A DNA stretch of 64,000 nucleotides from Betaproteobacteria bacterium. Lineage in GTDB: Bacteria; Pseudomonadota; Gammaproteobacteria; Burkholderiales; Burkholderiaceae_F. Of this stretch, positions 33,493-41,477 are shown one piece after another (the stretch's first letter is position 1; each line of letters starts with the position of its first letter). The notes under the pieces were generated by a model. The model did not search any database. It saw only the letters and a list, made by a program, of their open reading frames with translations, and was not told the origin of the DNA. The stretch is taken from positions 112,003 through 176,002 of the forward strand of contig BOKW01000009.1 of NCBI GenBank assembly GCA_016861185.1, written 5' to 3'. The position numbers and the translations under genes are program-made.

Positions 33493-33671
33493 CGCGTGAC
33501 GAGCTCCACATGGCTCTGCATCGCGTGGCAGACGCGGCCGTCGACGCCGACGACGCGCTGCGCGAGCACGGCGCGGGCGATCGACTCGACGCTGCGATCG
33601 CGACCCTGGCCCGCACGGTCGAGCGGGTGATCGCGGCGCACGCGGCGCTGCGCGGCGGGTCGCCGTCATGA
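33489..33671 (+). CDS. Small helical protein, unknown
   Basis: A 60-residue protein, ATGA-coupled on both sides to alpA and to the zinc-finger primase gene, which makes it likely to be real. It is predicted to be two helices (ELHMALHRVADAAVDADDALREH and LDAAIATLARTVERVIAAHAAL). There is no family match from memory. Confidence 0.55.
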   Translation: MTRDELHMALHRVADAAVDADDALREHGAGDRLDAAIATLARTVERVIAAHAALRGGSPS

Positions 33672-33958
33672 CGCTGCGCGGTTCCGGTTCGTTCCAGCGT
33701 GATCGCCTGCCGAGCACGCCAGCGTACTTCGGCAGCATCGGGCTGAACCTGCGCGGCCGCGGCCCATGGCGCTCTGGGTTGTGCCCGTTCCACAACGACT
33801 CGACGCCAAGTCTGCGCGTCAACGTCGGGTCCGGTGCGTTCCGGTGCATGGCCTGCGGCGCGCACGGCGGCGACGTGCTGGAGTTCCACCGCCAGCGTAC
33901 GGGCAAGGGGTTCGTCGAGGCCGCGCGCGAGCTGGGCGCATGGGTTGGCAGCCGATGA
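33668..33958 (+). CDS. Stand-alone CHC2 zinc-finger primase domain
   Basis: A 96-residue protein that is essentially one DnaG-type zinc-binding domain: CPFHNDSTPS (CXXH) then FRCMACGAHGGDVLEF (CXXC). It ends with helices like those linking to the polymerase core. In DnaG and P4 alpha this domain is fused to Toprim; here it is a separate protein encoded just before the Toprim-helicase and coupled to it by ATGA. It should recognise priming sites on single-stranded DNA. Confidence 0.9.
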   Translation: MTLRGSGSFQRDRLPSTPAYFGSIGLNLRGRGPWRSGLCPFHNDSTPSLRVNVGSGAFRCMACGAHGGDVLEFHRQRTGKGFVEAARELGAWVGSR

Positions 33959-35754
33959 ACGCCCCGGCAGAAGTCAAAGCAGCGGCGCGGCGATTCGCGC
34001 AGAGCTTTCTCGCCAAGGGGTTCAGGCCCGCGGGACTGCACTGCTACACGGCCCGCGACGGAGCGGCGCTTTACTGGCGCATGCGGCTAAAGGATCCCGA
34101 GTCCCGCGAGAAAATCATACGGCCGATCCATCTTAACGGCGGCGGCTACGTGCTCGGTGAGCCGGACTTCGCCGGCAAGCCGAAACCGATCTACCGCCTG
34201 CACGAGATCGCCGCGGCCGAACCGGACCAGCCCGTGTGGTGGGTCGAGGGCGAACAGAAGGCGGACGCACTTGCGCGGCTCGGGCTGCTGGCGACGACCG
34301 CCGGCGGCGCGAACGACGACGACCGGCGCGACTTCGAACCGCTGCGTGGTCGGCACGTCATCGTCTGGCCCGACCACGACGATCCGGGCCGCGCGCACGG
34401 CGAGCGGGTGGCGGCAAAGCTGCGGGCGCTCGGCTGCACGATCGAAGTCCTCGAGCTCGAGCCGCTGGCGTTGCCGAAGGGCGGCGACGTTGTGGACTAC
34501 CTGGCGGCGCATCCGGAGGCAACGGCGGCCGATCTGATGGCGCTGGCGCGGTGTTCCGTGGGCGATGCCACCGCTGCGGATGCGTCCGCTGCGTTGCCGG
34601 TCGAACTGCTGCGCGGTGATGCCGTGACGATCGAGCCGGTGCGTTGGGTGTGGGACGGATGGCTCGCCGCCGGCAAGCTGCACATCCTGGCCGGCGCACC
34701 GGGCACGGGCAAAACAACGATCGCGCTCGCGTTCGCCGCGACGATCACGAGCGGCGGACGATGGCCCGACGGCACGCGCGCCGAGCCGGCCGATGTGGTG
34801 ATGTGGTCGGGCGAGGATGACCCGGCAGATACGCTCGCGCCGCGCCTACGCGCGATGGGCACGGATATGTCGCGGGTGCACTTCATCGGCGCGACGCGCA
34901 CCGATAACGGACGGCGCGCGTTCGATCCGGCGCGCGACCTGCCGCCGCTGCTCGACGCGCTGCGCCGCCGCCGTATCACGCCGCGGCTGCTGATCGTCGA
35001 TCCGATCGTGTCCGCCGTGCTCGGAGACAGCCACAAGAACGCAGAGGTGCGCCAGTCGCTGGCGCCGCTGGTCGATCTGGCGGCGGAGATCGGGTGCGCC
35101 GTGCTCGGCATCTCGCACTTCTCCAAGGGCACGGCCGGCCGCGATCCGGTGGAGCGCGTGACGGGATCGCTGGCCTTCGGCGCGCTGGCGAGGATCGTGC
35201 TCGCCGCCGCCAAGCAGCCCGACGACCAGGGCGGCGGCCGACTGCTCGCGCGGGCGAAGTCGAACATCGGACCAGACGGCGGAGGGTTCGCGTATTCGCT
35301 CGAAGTGACAGCCGTGCCGGACCATCCGACCGTGCAGGCGACGCGCGTACTGTGGGGCGATGCGCTCGCAGGCACGGCACGCGAGCTGCTGGCCACGGCC
35401 GAAACCGAGCCGAACGACGACGATGGCGCCGACATCGACGGGTTCCTGCGAGCCCTGCTGGCTGACGGGCCGATGTCGGCGAAAAGCGTGCTGGCGGAGG
35501 TGGCTGGCGCTGGCGGCTACTCTCGCGACCAAATACAGCGCGCGGCACGCCGGCTCGGCGTCGAGCGGCGTAAAGACGGCATGCGCGGCGGCTGGGTCTG
35601 GACGCTGCCGGAGTCGCCGAAGATGGCAGCCACCCCGCCGAAGGTGGCGAAGGTGGCGGCATTCTGTGAGGCGCCATCTTCGCCACCTTCGCTATCTTCG
35701 GTTGCGGATCAACCGGCCGGCGAAGCCGCCGGCGGCGAGGAATTCGACGCATGA
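33955..35754 (+). CDS. Toprim-helicase replication protein
   Basis: A 599-residue protein. Residues about 85-190 carry a Toprim-like fold (WWVEGEQKADAL with the Glu; VIVWPDHDDPGR with DxD). Residues about 225-440 are a RepA/AAA_25-type RecA-fold ATPase with Walker A GAPGTGKTT, Walker B LLIVDPI and SHFSKG. A winged-helix-like region follows (SAKSVLAEVAGAGGYSRDQIQRAARRLGV). Together with the CHC2 protein it forms a split primase-helicase. The last 45 codons contain an iteron-like array, which distorts the protein there (PKVAKVA then SSPPSLSS), so that tail may be free of protein function. Confidence 0.9.
   Translation: MNAPAEVKAAARRFAQSFLAKGFRPAGLHCYTARDGAALYWRMRLKDPESREKIIRPIHLNGGGYVLGEPDFAGKPKPIYRLHEIAAAEPDQPVWWVEGEQKADALARLGLLATTAGGANDDDRRDFEPLRGRHVIVWPDHDDPGRAHGERVAAKLRALGCTIEVLELEPLALPKGGDVVDYLAAHPEATAADLMALARCSVGDATAADASAALPVELLRGDAVTIEPVRWVWDGWLAAGKLHILAGAPGTGKTTIALAFAATITSGGRWPDGTRAEPADVVMWSGEDDPADTLAPRLRAMGTDMSRVHFIGATRTDNGRRAFDPARDLPPLLDALRRRRITPRLLIVDPIVSAVLGDSHKNAEVRQSLAPLVDLAAEIGCAVLGISHFSKGTAGRDPVERVTGSLAFGALARIVLAAAKQPDDQGGGRLLARAKSNIGPDGGGFAYSLEVTAVPDHPTVQATRVLWGDALAGTARELLATAETEPNDDDGADIDGFLRALLADGPMSAKSVLAEVAGAGGYSRDQIQRAARRLGVERRKDGMRGGWVWTLPESPKMAATPPKVAKVAAFCEAPSSPPSLSSVADQPAGEAAGGEEFDA
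35619..35698. repeat. Iteron-like array, candidate replication origin
   Basis: Nine-base units of AAGRTRGCG occur three times forward (35620, 35641, 35650) and three times reversed (35672-35680, 35681-35689, 35690-35698), arranged about a 13-base centre. They lie inside the 3' end of the helicase gene. This arrangement resembles origin iterons bound by a cognate replication protein. Confidence 0.6.
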
Positions 35755-36107
35755 ACGCCGCCGACATCCTTCGCCAAGCCGCCGCTGAAGGCGTGGAGGT
35801 GCGGTTGGCGCCGGACGGCCGCAACTTGCGCGTGCGCTGCGAGGCCGCGGCCGTCGAGCGCTGGCAGCGCACGGTGGTCGCGCACAACCCGGCGCTGCTC
35901 GCGGCGCTCGCGACGCCGGCCGAAGCCGAGAAACTCGCCGCCCGAGCGCACCGCGAACTCGGCTGGCGCGATGCCGACGTGCGCGACTTCCTCGACGTGA
36001 GGTTCGCGCAGCATCCGCACGCGGCGCTGGTGGCGCTGGCCGAGTTGCTCGACTTCGTGCAGCGCGAGCGGCAGAGGACGGCAGGAGGGCTGACGCGTGG
36101 CGCTTGA
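35751..36107 (+). CDS. Small protein with TubC-N-like N-terminus
   Basis: A 118-residue protein, ATGA-coupled to the helicase gene. The first 30 residues (ADILRQAAAEGVEVRLAPDG, then LRV) look like the TubC N-terminal docking domain, often seen in small proteins encoded beside phage-type replication genes. The rest is helical. The likely role is accessory to replication; partner unknown. Confidence 0.65.
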   Translation: MNAADILRQAAAEGVEVRLAPDGRNLRVRCEAAAVERWQRTVVAHNPALLAALATPAEAEKLAARAHRELGWRDADVRDFLDVRFAQHPHAALVALAELLDFVQRERQRTAGGLTRGA

Positions 36108-36573
36108 CGTGCTGGCGCACGGCCGGCTCGTGAAGGCGCCCGAGCGGCGCACACGCGCGAGCGGCAAGCCGTTCGCGACGGCACAGATCGCGGTCGCCAC
36201 CGACGGCGACGAGTCGCCGCTGGTGTCGTTGATCGCGTTCCGCCGCGAGGTGGTGACGGCGCTGCTGGCGCTCGATGTCGGTGACTCGGTCGCGCTCGGG
36301 GGCCGGGCGAAGCTCAACGCCTGGGCGGATCGCTCGAGCGGCGAGCCGCGCGCCAGCCTGTCGGTCGTCGTCGAGCAGGTGCTGACCGCGTACCACGTCC
36401 GGCACAAGCGCGAGACGTTCTCGGACGCGCGGGAGCGGCCCGTGAGCGACGATCGCGCGCCGGACGACTCGCAGCCCGTCCGCGGTGCTGATCGCGCCCC
36501 AGCGGCCCGCAGCCCCAGCCTGCCTGCCGTGATCGGCCGCATCAACGCGCTGGCCGACGACCCGCTGCCGTGA
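36097..36573 (+). CDS. Single-stranded DNA-binding protein-like OB-fold protein
   Basis: A 158-residue protein with an SSB-like OB fold in residues 1-105: VLAHGRLVKAPERRTRASGKPFATAQIAV, SLIAFRREVVTALLALDVGDSVALGGRAKLN. The acidic or disordered tail lacks the DDDIPF tip of canonical SSB. The start is a GTG preceded by GGAGGG, overlapping the previous gene by 11 bases. It presumably protects single strands made by the helicase. Confidence 0.8.
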   Translation: MALDVLAHGRLVKAPERRTRASGKPFATAQIAVATDGDESPLVSLIAFRREVVTALLALDVGDSVALGGRAKLNAWADRSSGEPRASLSVVVEQVLTAYHVRHKRETFSDARERPVSDDRAPDDSQPVRGADRAPAARSPSLPAVIGRINALADDPLP

Positions 36574-36794
36574 CCGCACGCATGCGGCAACGCTCGACAC
36601 CGAACAGGCACAAGTCGGCACAACCTGAGCAAGCGAGCGCAACAGTCCGACACCTCTGCGGCGAGGCAGTGCAACCTCTCGACCGGCAGACGGACCGCTG
36701 GCATGCCGAATGTGTGGCATTTTTCTGTTATTCCCGCCACCCCCTAGGCCTCGCGCGCGTGGGATCCGGGTTCTCGATTCGGAGGTCGGGATGA
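36570..36794 (+). CDS. Doubtful small ORF after the SSB gene
   Basis: 74 codons from a GTG overlapping the SSB stop as GTGA. The sequence has three cysteines and no recognisable fold, is less GC-rich than its neighbours and runs toward the right arm sites. It may be coding by coupling, or just an open frame at the element end. Confidence 0.25.
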   Translation: MTARMRQRSTPNRHKSAQPEQASATVRHLCGEAVQPLDRQTDRWHAECVAFFCYSRHPLGLARVGSGFSIRRSG

Positions 36795-36856
36795 TCGAAC
36801 TCACTCCAGCCTCGCGCGCGCGGGACACGGCCGGCCGGCGGTAGCAGGCCGGCGCT

Positions 36857-36875
36857 GGGGGCACCTTTGGGGGCA
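36857..36875. promoter_or_regulatory. Right-end GGGGGCA repeats, probable integrase arm sites
   Basis: GGGGGCA at 36857-36863 and 36869-36875, the same heptamer and orientation as at the left end, 57 bases inside the right attachment core. Confidence 0.55.
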
Positions 36876-36931
36876 TCTGAGGGCCCGCGCATCGGCGAAG
36901 CAAGCAACGGCGCGGCTTTCGGAGTCATCTG

Positions 36932-36947
36932 CGATTCCTGTCGGCGG
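36932..36947. other. Right attachment core (attR)
   Basis: An exact copy of the 16 bases from tRNA-Arg (CGATTCCTGTCGGCGG). It defines the right end of a 10,001-base element. The next bases diverge from the tRNA (A instead of G), so no full tRNA copy is rebuilt here. Confidence 0.85.
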
Positions 36948-36948
36948 A

Positions 36949-37230
36949 CGATTTGCCGAAAAGCCAAACGCACCTGCGTGCGTTTGGCCGGCAAATCGCC
37001 CCGAGCGCCTACGAGCGCGAGGGGGTCCAGGGGACGAGCGTGACCCATTGCCACTCGCCCCGCGCGCGACAAGCACCTGCGTGTGCTCGGCCCGAAAATC
37101 GCCCCGAGCGCCTACGAGCGCGAGGGGGTCCAGGGGACGAGCGTGACCCACTGCCACTCGCCACGCGCGCGGCAGGCACCTGCGTGTGCTTTGCCCGAGC
37201 ATCGCCCCGAGCGCCCGCAGGCGCGAGGGG
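36949..37230. repeat. Array of three 103-base structured repeats
   Basis: The array opens with a 50-base two-tier hairpin (36949-36998: outer arms CGATTTGCCG/CGGCAAATCG, 4-base bulge, inner 11-bp stem, CTGC loop). A second hairpin with tandem GA/GA mismatches recurs at 36999, 37102 and 37205, exactly 103 bases apart. Copies 2 and 3 lack the left half of the first hairpin. The array ends exactly where integrase-like sequence begins. Confidence 0.8.
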
Positions 37231-37392
37231 CTCCCACTCGGCATGTATCCCGAGGTCGGCCTGAAGGCGGCGCGCGCCAAGCGCGATGAGGCACGCGCGC
37301 TGCTCCGCGGCGGCAAGGACCCCGGCGTGATCCGCGCGACGGAAAAGACGCGGGCGAAGCACGACGCGGCGAACACGTTCGAAGCGCGCGAC
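37231..37392 (+). pseudogene. Integrase gene fossil
   Basis: About 160 bases match 27258-27418 of the intact integrase at roughly nine bases in ten (encoding YPEVGLKAARAKRDEARALL and then KTRAKHDAANTFEA). No start, catalytic domain or end is present. It marks an earlier or tandem element related to, but not a recent copy of, the resident one. Confidence 0.85.
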
Positions 37393-37534
37393 GCCGGCCC
37401 CGGGGGATGCCCGCGCGGCAAACGCGCCCGGCCAATAGTTGAGGCTCTCTGCCCCGTCCTTCCGCGTCGCGCGTGCGTGAGGCCGGCGTGGCGGACGCTG
37501 CGTCCCGAGCTTGACGAAGGGATCGGCCACGATG

Positions 37535-37563
37535 TTGACAAGTGTAAAGCGACGGTTTACAAG
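37535..37563 (+). promoter_or_regulatory. higBA promoter with overlapping operator
   Basis: TTGACA (37535-37540), a 17-base spacer and TACAAG (37558-37563) form a sigma-70 promoter. The dyad TGTAAA-N7-TTTACA (37543-37561) lies across the spacer and -10, the expected place for HigA repression. The start of transcription would fall at about the toxin GTG, implying a leaderless message. Confidence 0.65.
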
Positions 37564-37568
37564 ATCGC

Positions 37569-37847
37569 GTGATCCTGAACTTCCGGCACAAGGGGCTTGC
37601 GCGGTTCTGGCGCGACGGATCCTTGTCCGGCATCCGCGCCGAGTTCGCACCGCGGCTCGCGCGCCAACTGCGGCAGTTGAACGATGCGGGCGGCCCGGCC
37701 GGCATGAACATGCCGGGATGGAAGCTGCATCCGCTGAAGGGCCGCGAGGCGGGCCGCTGGTCGGTCTGGGTGAGCGGCAACTGGCGGCTGACGTTCCGGT
37801 TCGAGGGGCAGGACGCCGCCGATGTCGACTTGGAGGACTACCACTGA
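37569..37847 (+). CDS. higB: HigB-type mRNA interferase toxin
   Basis: A 92-residue toxin of the RelE/ParE fold: MILNFRHKGLARFW, GMNMPGWKLHPLKG, GRWSVWVSGNWRLTFRFEG and DVDLEDYH. This wording is that of HigB, which cuts mRNA on the ribosome. The start is a GTG; translation probably begins at or near the mRNA 5' end. It is not homologous in detail to the toxin at 28740. Confidence 0.9.
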   Translation: MILNFRHKGLARFWRDGSLSGIRAEFAPRLARQLRQLNDAGGPAGMNMPGWKLHPLKGREAGRWSVWVSGNWRLTFRFEGQDAADVDLEDYH

Positions 37848-38152
37848 TGAAGCGCGGGACTGGACCGATGTACGACCCGCCGCATCCGGGTGCGACGTTG
37901 CGCGAGGACGTGCTGCCGGCGCTAGGGCTGACGGTGACCGAGGCAGCGGCGCAACTGGGCGTCTCGCGCGTGATGCTGTCGCGCGTGCTCAACGAGCGCG
38001 CCGGGATCAGCCCGGAGCTGGCGATCAAGCTCGAGCGCTGGCTCGCCGACAAGGGCGACCATCCCGGCATCGGCGGGCCGAGCGCGGAAAGCTGGCTGGC
38101 CGGGCAGGCGGCCTACGACCTGTGGCACGCGCGGCAACGCTTGGCCGCATAA
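37847..38152 (+). CDS. higA: HigA-type antitoxin
   Basis: A 101-residue XRE-family protein: PPHPGATLREDVLPALGLTV, helix-turn-helix TEAAAQLGVSRVMLSRVLNE, then KLERWLADKG. It neutralises HigB and represses the operon via the dyad upstream. The ATG shares one base with the toxin stop (TGATG); a second ATG seven codons later (MYDPP) is possible. Confidence 0.9.
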   Translation: MKRGTGPMYDPPHPGATLREDVLPALGLTVTEAAAQLGVSRVMLSRVLNERAGISPELAIKLERWLADKGDHPGIGGPSAESWLAGQAAYDLWHARQRLAA

Positions 38153-38307
38153 GGGTTTCGACCGGGCGGCCGGCTACCACCACGCGCAGGACCGCAAGCC
38201 GCGCCCCGACCCCGTCGATGGGGGCGCATCTGGCTGACCACGCCATACGCCAAGCGCGCCCGCGAGAACATCGCAGCGGCGACGCTGTGTCAGTACCGGG
38301 AGACGGA

Positions 38308-38485
38308 CGATTTTCGGAAACGCCGAGCACACCTGCGTGTGCTCGGCCCGAAAATCGCCCCGAGCGCCTACGAGCGCGAGGGGGTCCACAGGACGATTGC
38401 GACCGACTGCCCTCCATCCAAGCGCGACAAGCACCTGCGTGTGCTCCGCCCGAGAATCGCCCCGAGCACCTGCGAGCGCGAGGGG
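38308..38485. repeat. Second array, two structured repeats
   Basis: The same element as at 36949: a complete first hairpin at 38308-38357 (outer arms CGATTTTCGG/CCGAAAATCG, 11-bp inner stem, CTGC loop), with the GA-mismatch hairpin at 38358 and 38460 (102 bases apart). Base changes relative to the first array are compensated in the stems. The flanks 38153-38307 and 38486-38674 show no gene. Confidence 0.8.
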
Positions 38486-38674
38486 GGTCCGCATAATCAT
38501 CACGGCAACGCGCAATCGCGCGCCGCGCGAGATTCGCCGACGCTTGCCCGCGCCTTCCCCCGACCGCCAGTCGTCCCGCGTAATCTCGCGCACGCAAGGG
38601 GGTACACAGCGCGGACGCGCCAAGCTACGCTCGCGCCGCGCGCCGACGCACGCGCCGAAGCTCTTCGTCGACCC

Positions 38675-40558
38675 GTGAGTACCGCAGCACCGCCTCCGCC
38701 GCCCTCCGCGAGCGCGCAGCCGATCCGCCGGCTTGCGGCGGTGATGATCGCCGACGTCGCCGGCTACAGCCGGATGATGGAGCGCGACGAGGAAGGCACG
38801 CACGCGCGCATGCGCGAGATCCGCGCCCAGGTCACCGATCCGGCGATCCAGCGGCGCGGCGGCCGCATCGTGCGCACCGCCGGCGACGGCATGCTCGTGG
38901 AATTCGCCAGCGCGGTGGAGGCGCTGTCGTGCGCGGTCGAGATCCAGCGCGAGATGGCCGCGCGCAACCGCGGGCTGGCGCCGGACTCGCGCGTGGACTT
39001 CCGCATCGGCATCAACCTCGGCGACATCATCATCGACGGCACCGACATCGCCGGCGACGGCGTGAACCTGGCGGCGCGCCTCGAAGCGCTCGCCGAACCC
39101 GGCGGCATCGCGCTGTCGCGCGCGGTGCGCGAGCAGGTGCGGCAGGTGGTCGGCGTCACGCTGAACGACGCCGGGCGCCATCGCGTGAAGAACATCTCCG
39201 AGCCGATCCAGGTCTACACCGTCGCGCTCGAAGGTCATCCGAAGCCGGTCGCGCGCCTGAAGCGTTGGACCCCGCGCTGGATCGCGGGACTGGCGCTGAC
39301 CGCGGGAGTCGGCGCCGCGGCGGCGCTGCTGTGGACGCACTTCGAGCCGCGCGCGGATGCGCCGCGCCAGTCGCTGGCCGTGCTGCCGTTCGGCAACCTG
39401 TCGCAGCAGGGCGAGGGCCAGGTGATCGCCGACCGGCTGACGATCGAGCTGACCACCGCGCTGTCGCGGGTGGCCGGCATGCACGTGATCGCACGCACGA
39501 CCGCGGCGCGCTACGCCGGCCCCAAGGTCGACGCAGCGTCCGCCGGACGCGCGCTGAACGTCCGCTACGCGGTCGAAGGTGCCGTGATGGCGGCGGGCGA
39601 ACGCGTGCGCGTGCTGGCGCATCTGGTGCGCACCGACAACGGCGCGCAGCTCTGGAGCGAAACCTTCGACGTCGCGCGCGGCGGCGACGAGCCGGTGCCG
39701 CTCGAGCTGATCGGACGGCTTGCCGACACGCTGCGCACGCAGGTGCGCGCGGCCGAGCTGAAGCGGCTGGACGACGGCGCGCCCGACGCCTACGCGCTGG
39801 CGCTGCGCGCGCGCATGCAGATGCCGCACACGGAAACGGTCGACCAGATTCGCGAGGTCGCGCGGCTCTACGAGCAGGCGCTGCAGCTCGATGCCGAGCA
39901 CGTGCCCGCGCTCGCGGGGCTCGCGTACGCGAACGCGGTGCTCGCCGACCGCATTCACGACGAAACCGAACGCGCCGCGCTGCTGCGCCGCGCCGAGGAG
40001 CTGTCGGCGCGGGCCGTCGCGCTGGACGCCAACGATGCCGAGTCCTGGGGCATCCGCTCGGCGGTGCTGCAGCACGCGCACAAGTTCGACGCCGCCTTCG
40101 AGGCGGCCGAACGCGGCCTGCAGTTGAACCCCTACTACAGCGAGCTGCACGGTCAGCGCGGGCTGCTGCTGATCAACGCGGGCCGCGCGGAAGAGGCCCT
40201 TCCGTCGATCGACCGGGCGATCCGCCTGAACCCGGTGTCCGACGCCGTCGGCGTGCATCTGAACATGCGCTGCCGCGCGCTGCTCTATCTGGGCCGCTAC
40301 GCGGAAGCGATCGACGCCTGCCAGCGCGCGACCACTTCCGCGCCCGACTGGCCGGATTACATGCTGCTCACCGCCGCGTACGCGATGGCCGGCGACATGA
40401 CGCGTGCGGCCAAGGCACGCGCCGAGCTGCTGCGTCGCGAACCGCGCTTTTCGATCCGCTGGGTGCGCACGCTGTCGGGCGAGCCGTCGCCGCGCGCGGC
40501 GCAACAGCGCGAACAGCATCTGTTCGCCGGACTGCGCAAGGCCGGCATTCCGGAGTAG
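38675..40558 (+). CDS. Class III adenylate cyclase with membrane segment and TPRs
   Basis: A 627-residue protein. The cyclase catalytic domain covers about 15-185, with metal-binding Asp in MIADVAGYSRMM and GDGMLVEF and the transition-state pair in GDGVNLAARLE. A membrane segment follows (about 205-222), then a TolB/FlgO-like domain (SLAVLPFGNLSQQ to LWSETFD, about 230-335) and TPRs to the end. The start is a GTG. Proteins of this layout are common in Burkholderiales and rhizobia. The signal sensed is unknown. Confidence 0.87.
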   Translation: MSTAAPPPPPSASAQPIRRLAAVMIADVAGYSRMMERDEEGTHARMREIRAQVTDPAIQRRGGRIVRTAGDGMLVEFASAVEALSCAVEIQREMAARNRGLAPDSRVDFRIGINLGDIIIDGTDIAGDGVNLAARLEALAEPGGIALSRAVREQVRQVVGVTLNDAGRHRVKNISEPIQVYTVALEGHPKPVARLKRWTPRWIAGLALTAGVGAAAALLWTHFEPRADAPRQSLAVLPFGNLSQQGEGQVIADRLTIELTTALSRVAGMHVIARTTAARYAGPKVDAASAGRALNVRYAVEGAVMAAGERVRVLAHLVRTDNGAQLWSETFDVARGGDEPVPLELIGRLADTLRTQVRAAELKRLDDGAPDAYALALRARMQMPHTETVDQIREVARLYEQALQLDAEHVPALAGLAYANAVLADRIHDETERAALLRRAEELSARAVALDANDAESWGIRSAVLQHAHKFDAAFEAAERGLQLNPYYSELHGQRGLLLINAGRAEEALPSIDRAIRLNPVSDAVGVHLNMRCRALLYLGRYAEAIDACQRATTSAPDWPDYMLLTAAYAMAGDMTRAAKARAELLRREPRFSIRWVRTLSGEPSPRAAQQREQHLFAGLRKAGIPE

Positions 40559-40564
40559 CCCAGC

Positions 40565-41467
40565 TCAGGACGGCAGTCCCAGCGCGAGCCCCGCGGGAAC
40601 GAACGCGACCGCCGCCAGATTGCCGACCAGCGTGATCGAAGCGACCTTCTCGGGCTCCTGCTGGTACACCTCGGCCAGCATGAAGTTCAGCACCGCCGGC
40701 GGCAGCGCGGCGAACAGGAATAACTGACCGCGTCCGGTCGCGTCGAGCGCAAGCAACGCGTCGGCGACGAACGCGCCGGCGAGTCCGACGGCGGGGCAGA
40801 CGATCGCGCCGACTACACCGATGCGCCAGGCGCGCGCGGTGACGTCGACCATCCGGATGCCCAGCGCGAACAGCATCATCGGGATGGCCGCGTCGCCGAG
40901 CAGCTTCAGCGCGTCGAACAGCGGCTGCGGAAACGGCGGCCGCACCAGCGCAAAGACGAGCCCGATTGCGGTACCGACCATCATCGGGTTGGCAAGCAGC
41001 CGCAGCGAACGACCCCACGGCACCTGGCCGTGCGCGACGATGCGAACGCCGAGCGAGAAGTGCAGCGTGTTGCTCAGCACGAACATTGCGACCGCCGGTC
41101 CGAGCGCGGCCGGGCCGAAGGCGAGCACGGCGAGCGGCAGCCCCATGTTGCCGCAGTTGTTGAACATCATCGGCGGCACGAAGGTGCGCGCATCGAACCC
41201 CGCGAGCCGCGCAATCGGCCACGCGAGCAGCCCCGAGGCGGCGATCACGATCGCCGCACCGGCCAGCAGCCGCGCGTGCTGTGCGATCTCGAAGTCCCTG
41301 GCGGCGAGCGCCGTGAAGCACAGCAGCGGGCCGAGCAGGTTCAGGTTCAGCACGTTCAGCGCCGCCGCTTCGCTGCGCACCCGTTCGCCGCGCCAACGCG
41401 CGTAGCCCCACCCGACGGCGATCACGCCGAACACCGGGACGATGATGGCGAGGATGCGCTCGATCAT
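40565..41467 (-). CDS. AEC-family (auxin efflux carrier type) permease
   Basis: A 300-residue protein with about ten hydrophobic segments in the two five-helix repeats typical of AEC transporters. FNNCGNMGLPLA, a conserved region of the family, is near residue 105. Such carriers move organic anions such as malate or malonate; the substrate here cannot be told. It is convergent with the cyclase gene and precedes nothing it is obviously tied to. Confidence 0.85.
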   Translation of the reverse strand: MIERILAIIVPVFGVIAVGWGYARWRGERVRSEAAALNVLNLNLLGPLLCFTALAARDFEIAQHARLLAGAAIVIAASGLLAWPIARLAGFDARTFVPPMMFNNCGNMGLPLAVLAFGPAALGPAVAMFVLSNTLHFSLGVRIVAHGQVPWGRSLRLLANPMMVGTAIGLVFALVRPPFPQPLFDALKLLGDAAIPMMLFALGIRMVDVTARAWRIGVVGAIVCPAVGLAGAFVADALLALDATGRGQLFLFAALPPAVLNFMLAEVYQQEPEKVASITLVGNLAAVAFVPAGLALGLPS

Positions 41468-41477
41468 CGCGGGCGCG

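Noticed and set aside
36949..38485. CRISPR array
   Set aside because: The repeats are about 103 bases apart with long homologous interiors, strong hairpins and no unique 30-40 base spacers, and no cas gene is present.
36801..38597. Minus-strand open frames with repeated GRFSGRAHAG-like peptides
   Set aside because: They are translations of the palindromic repeats and the integrase fossil, with no independent coding signal.
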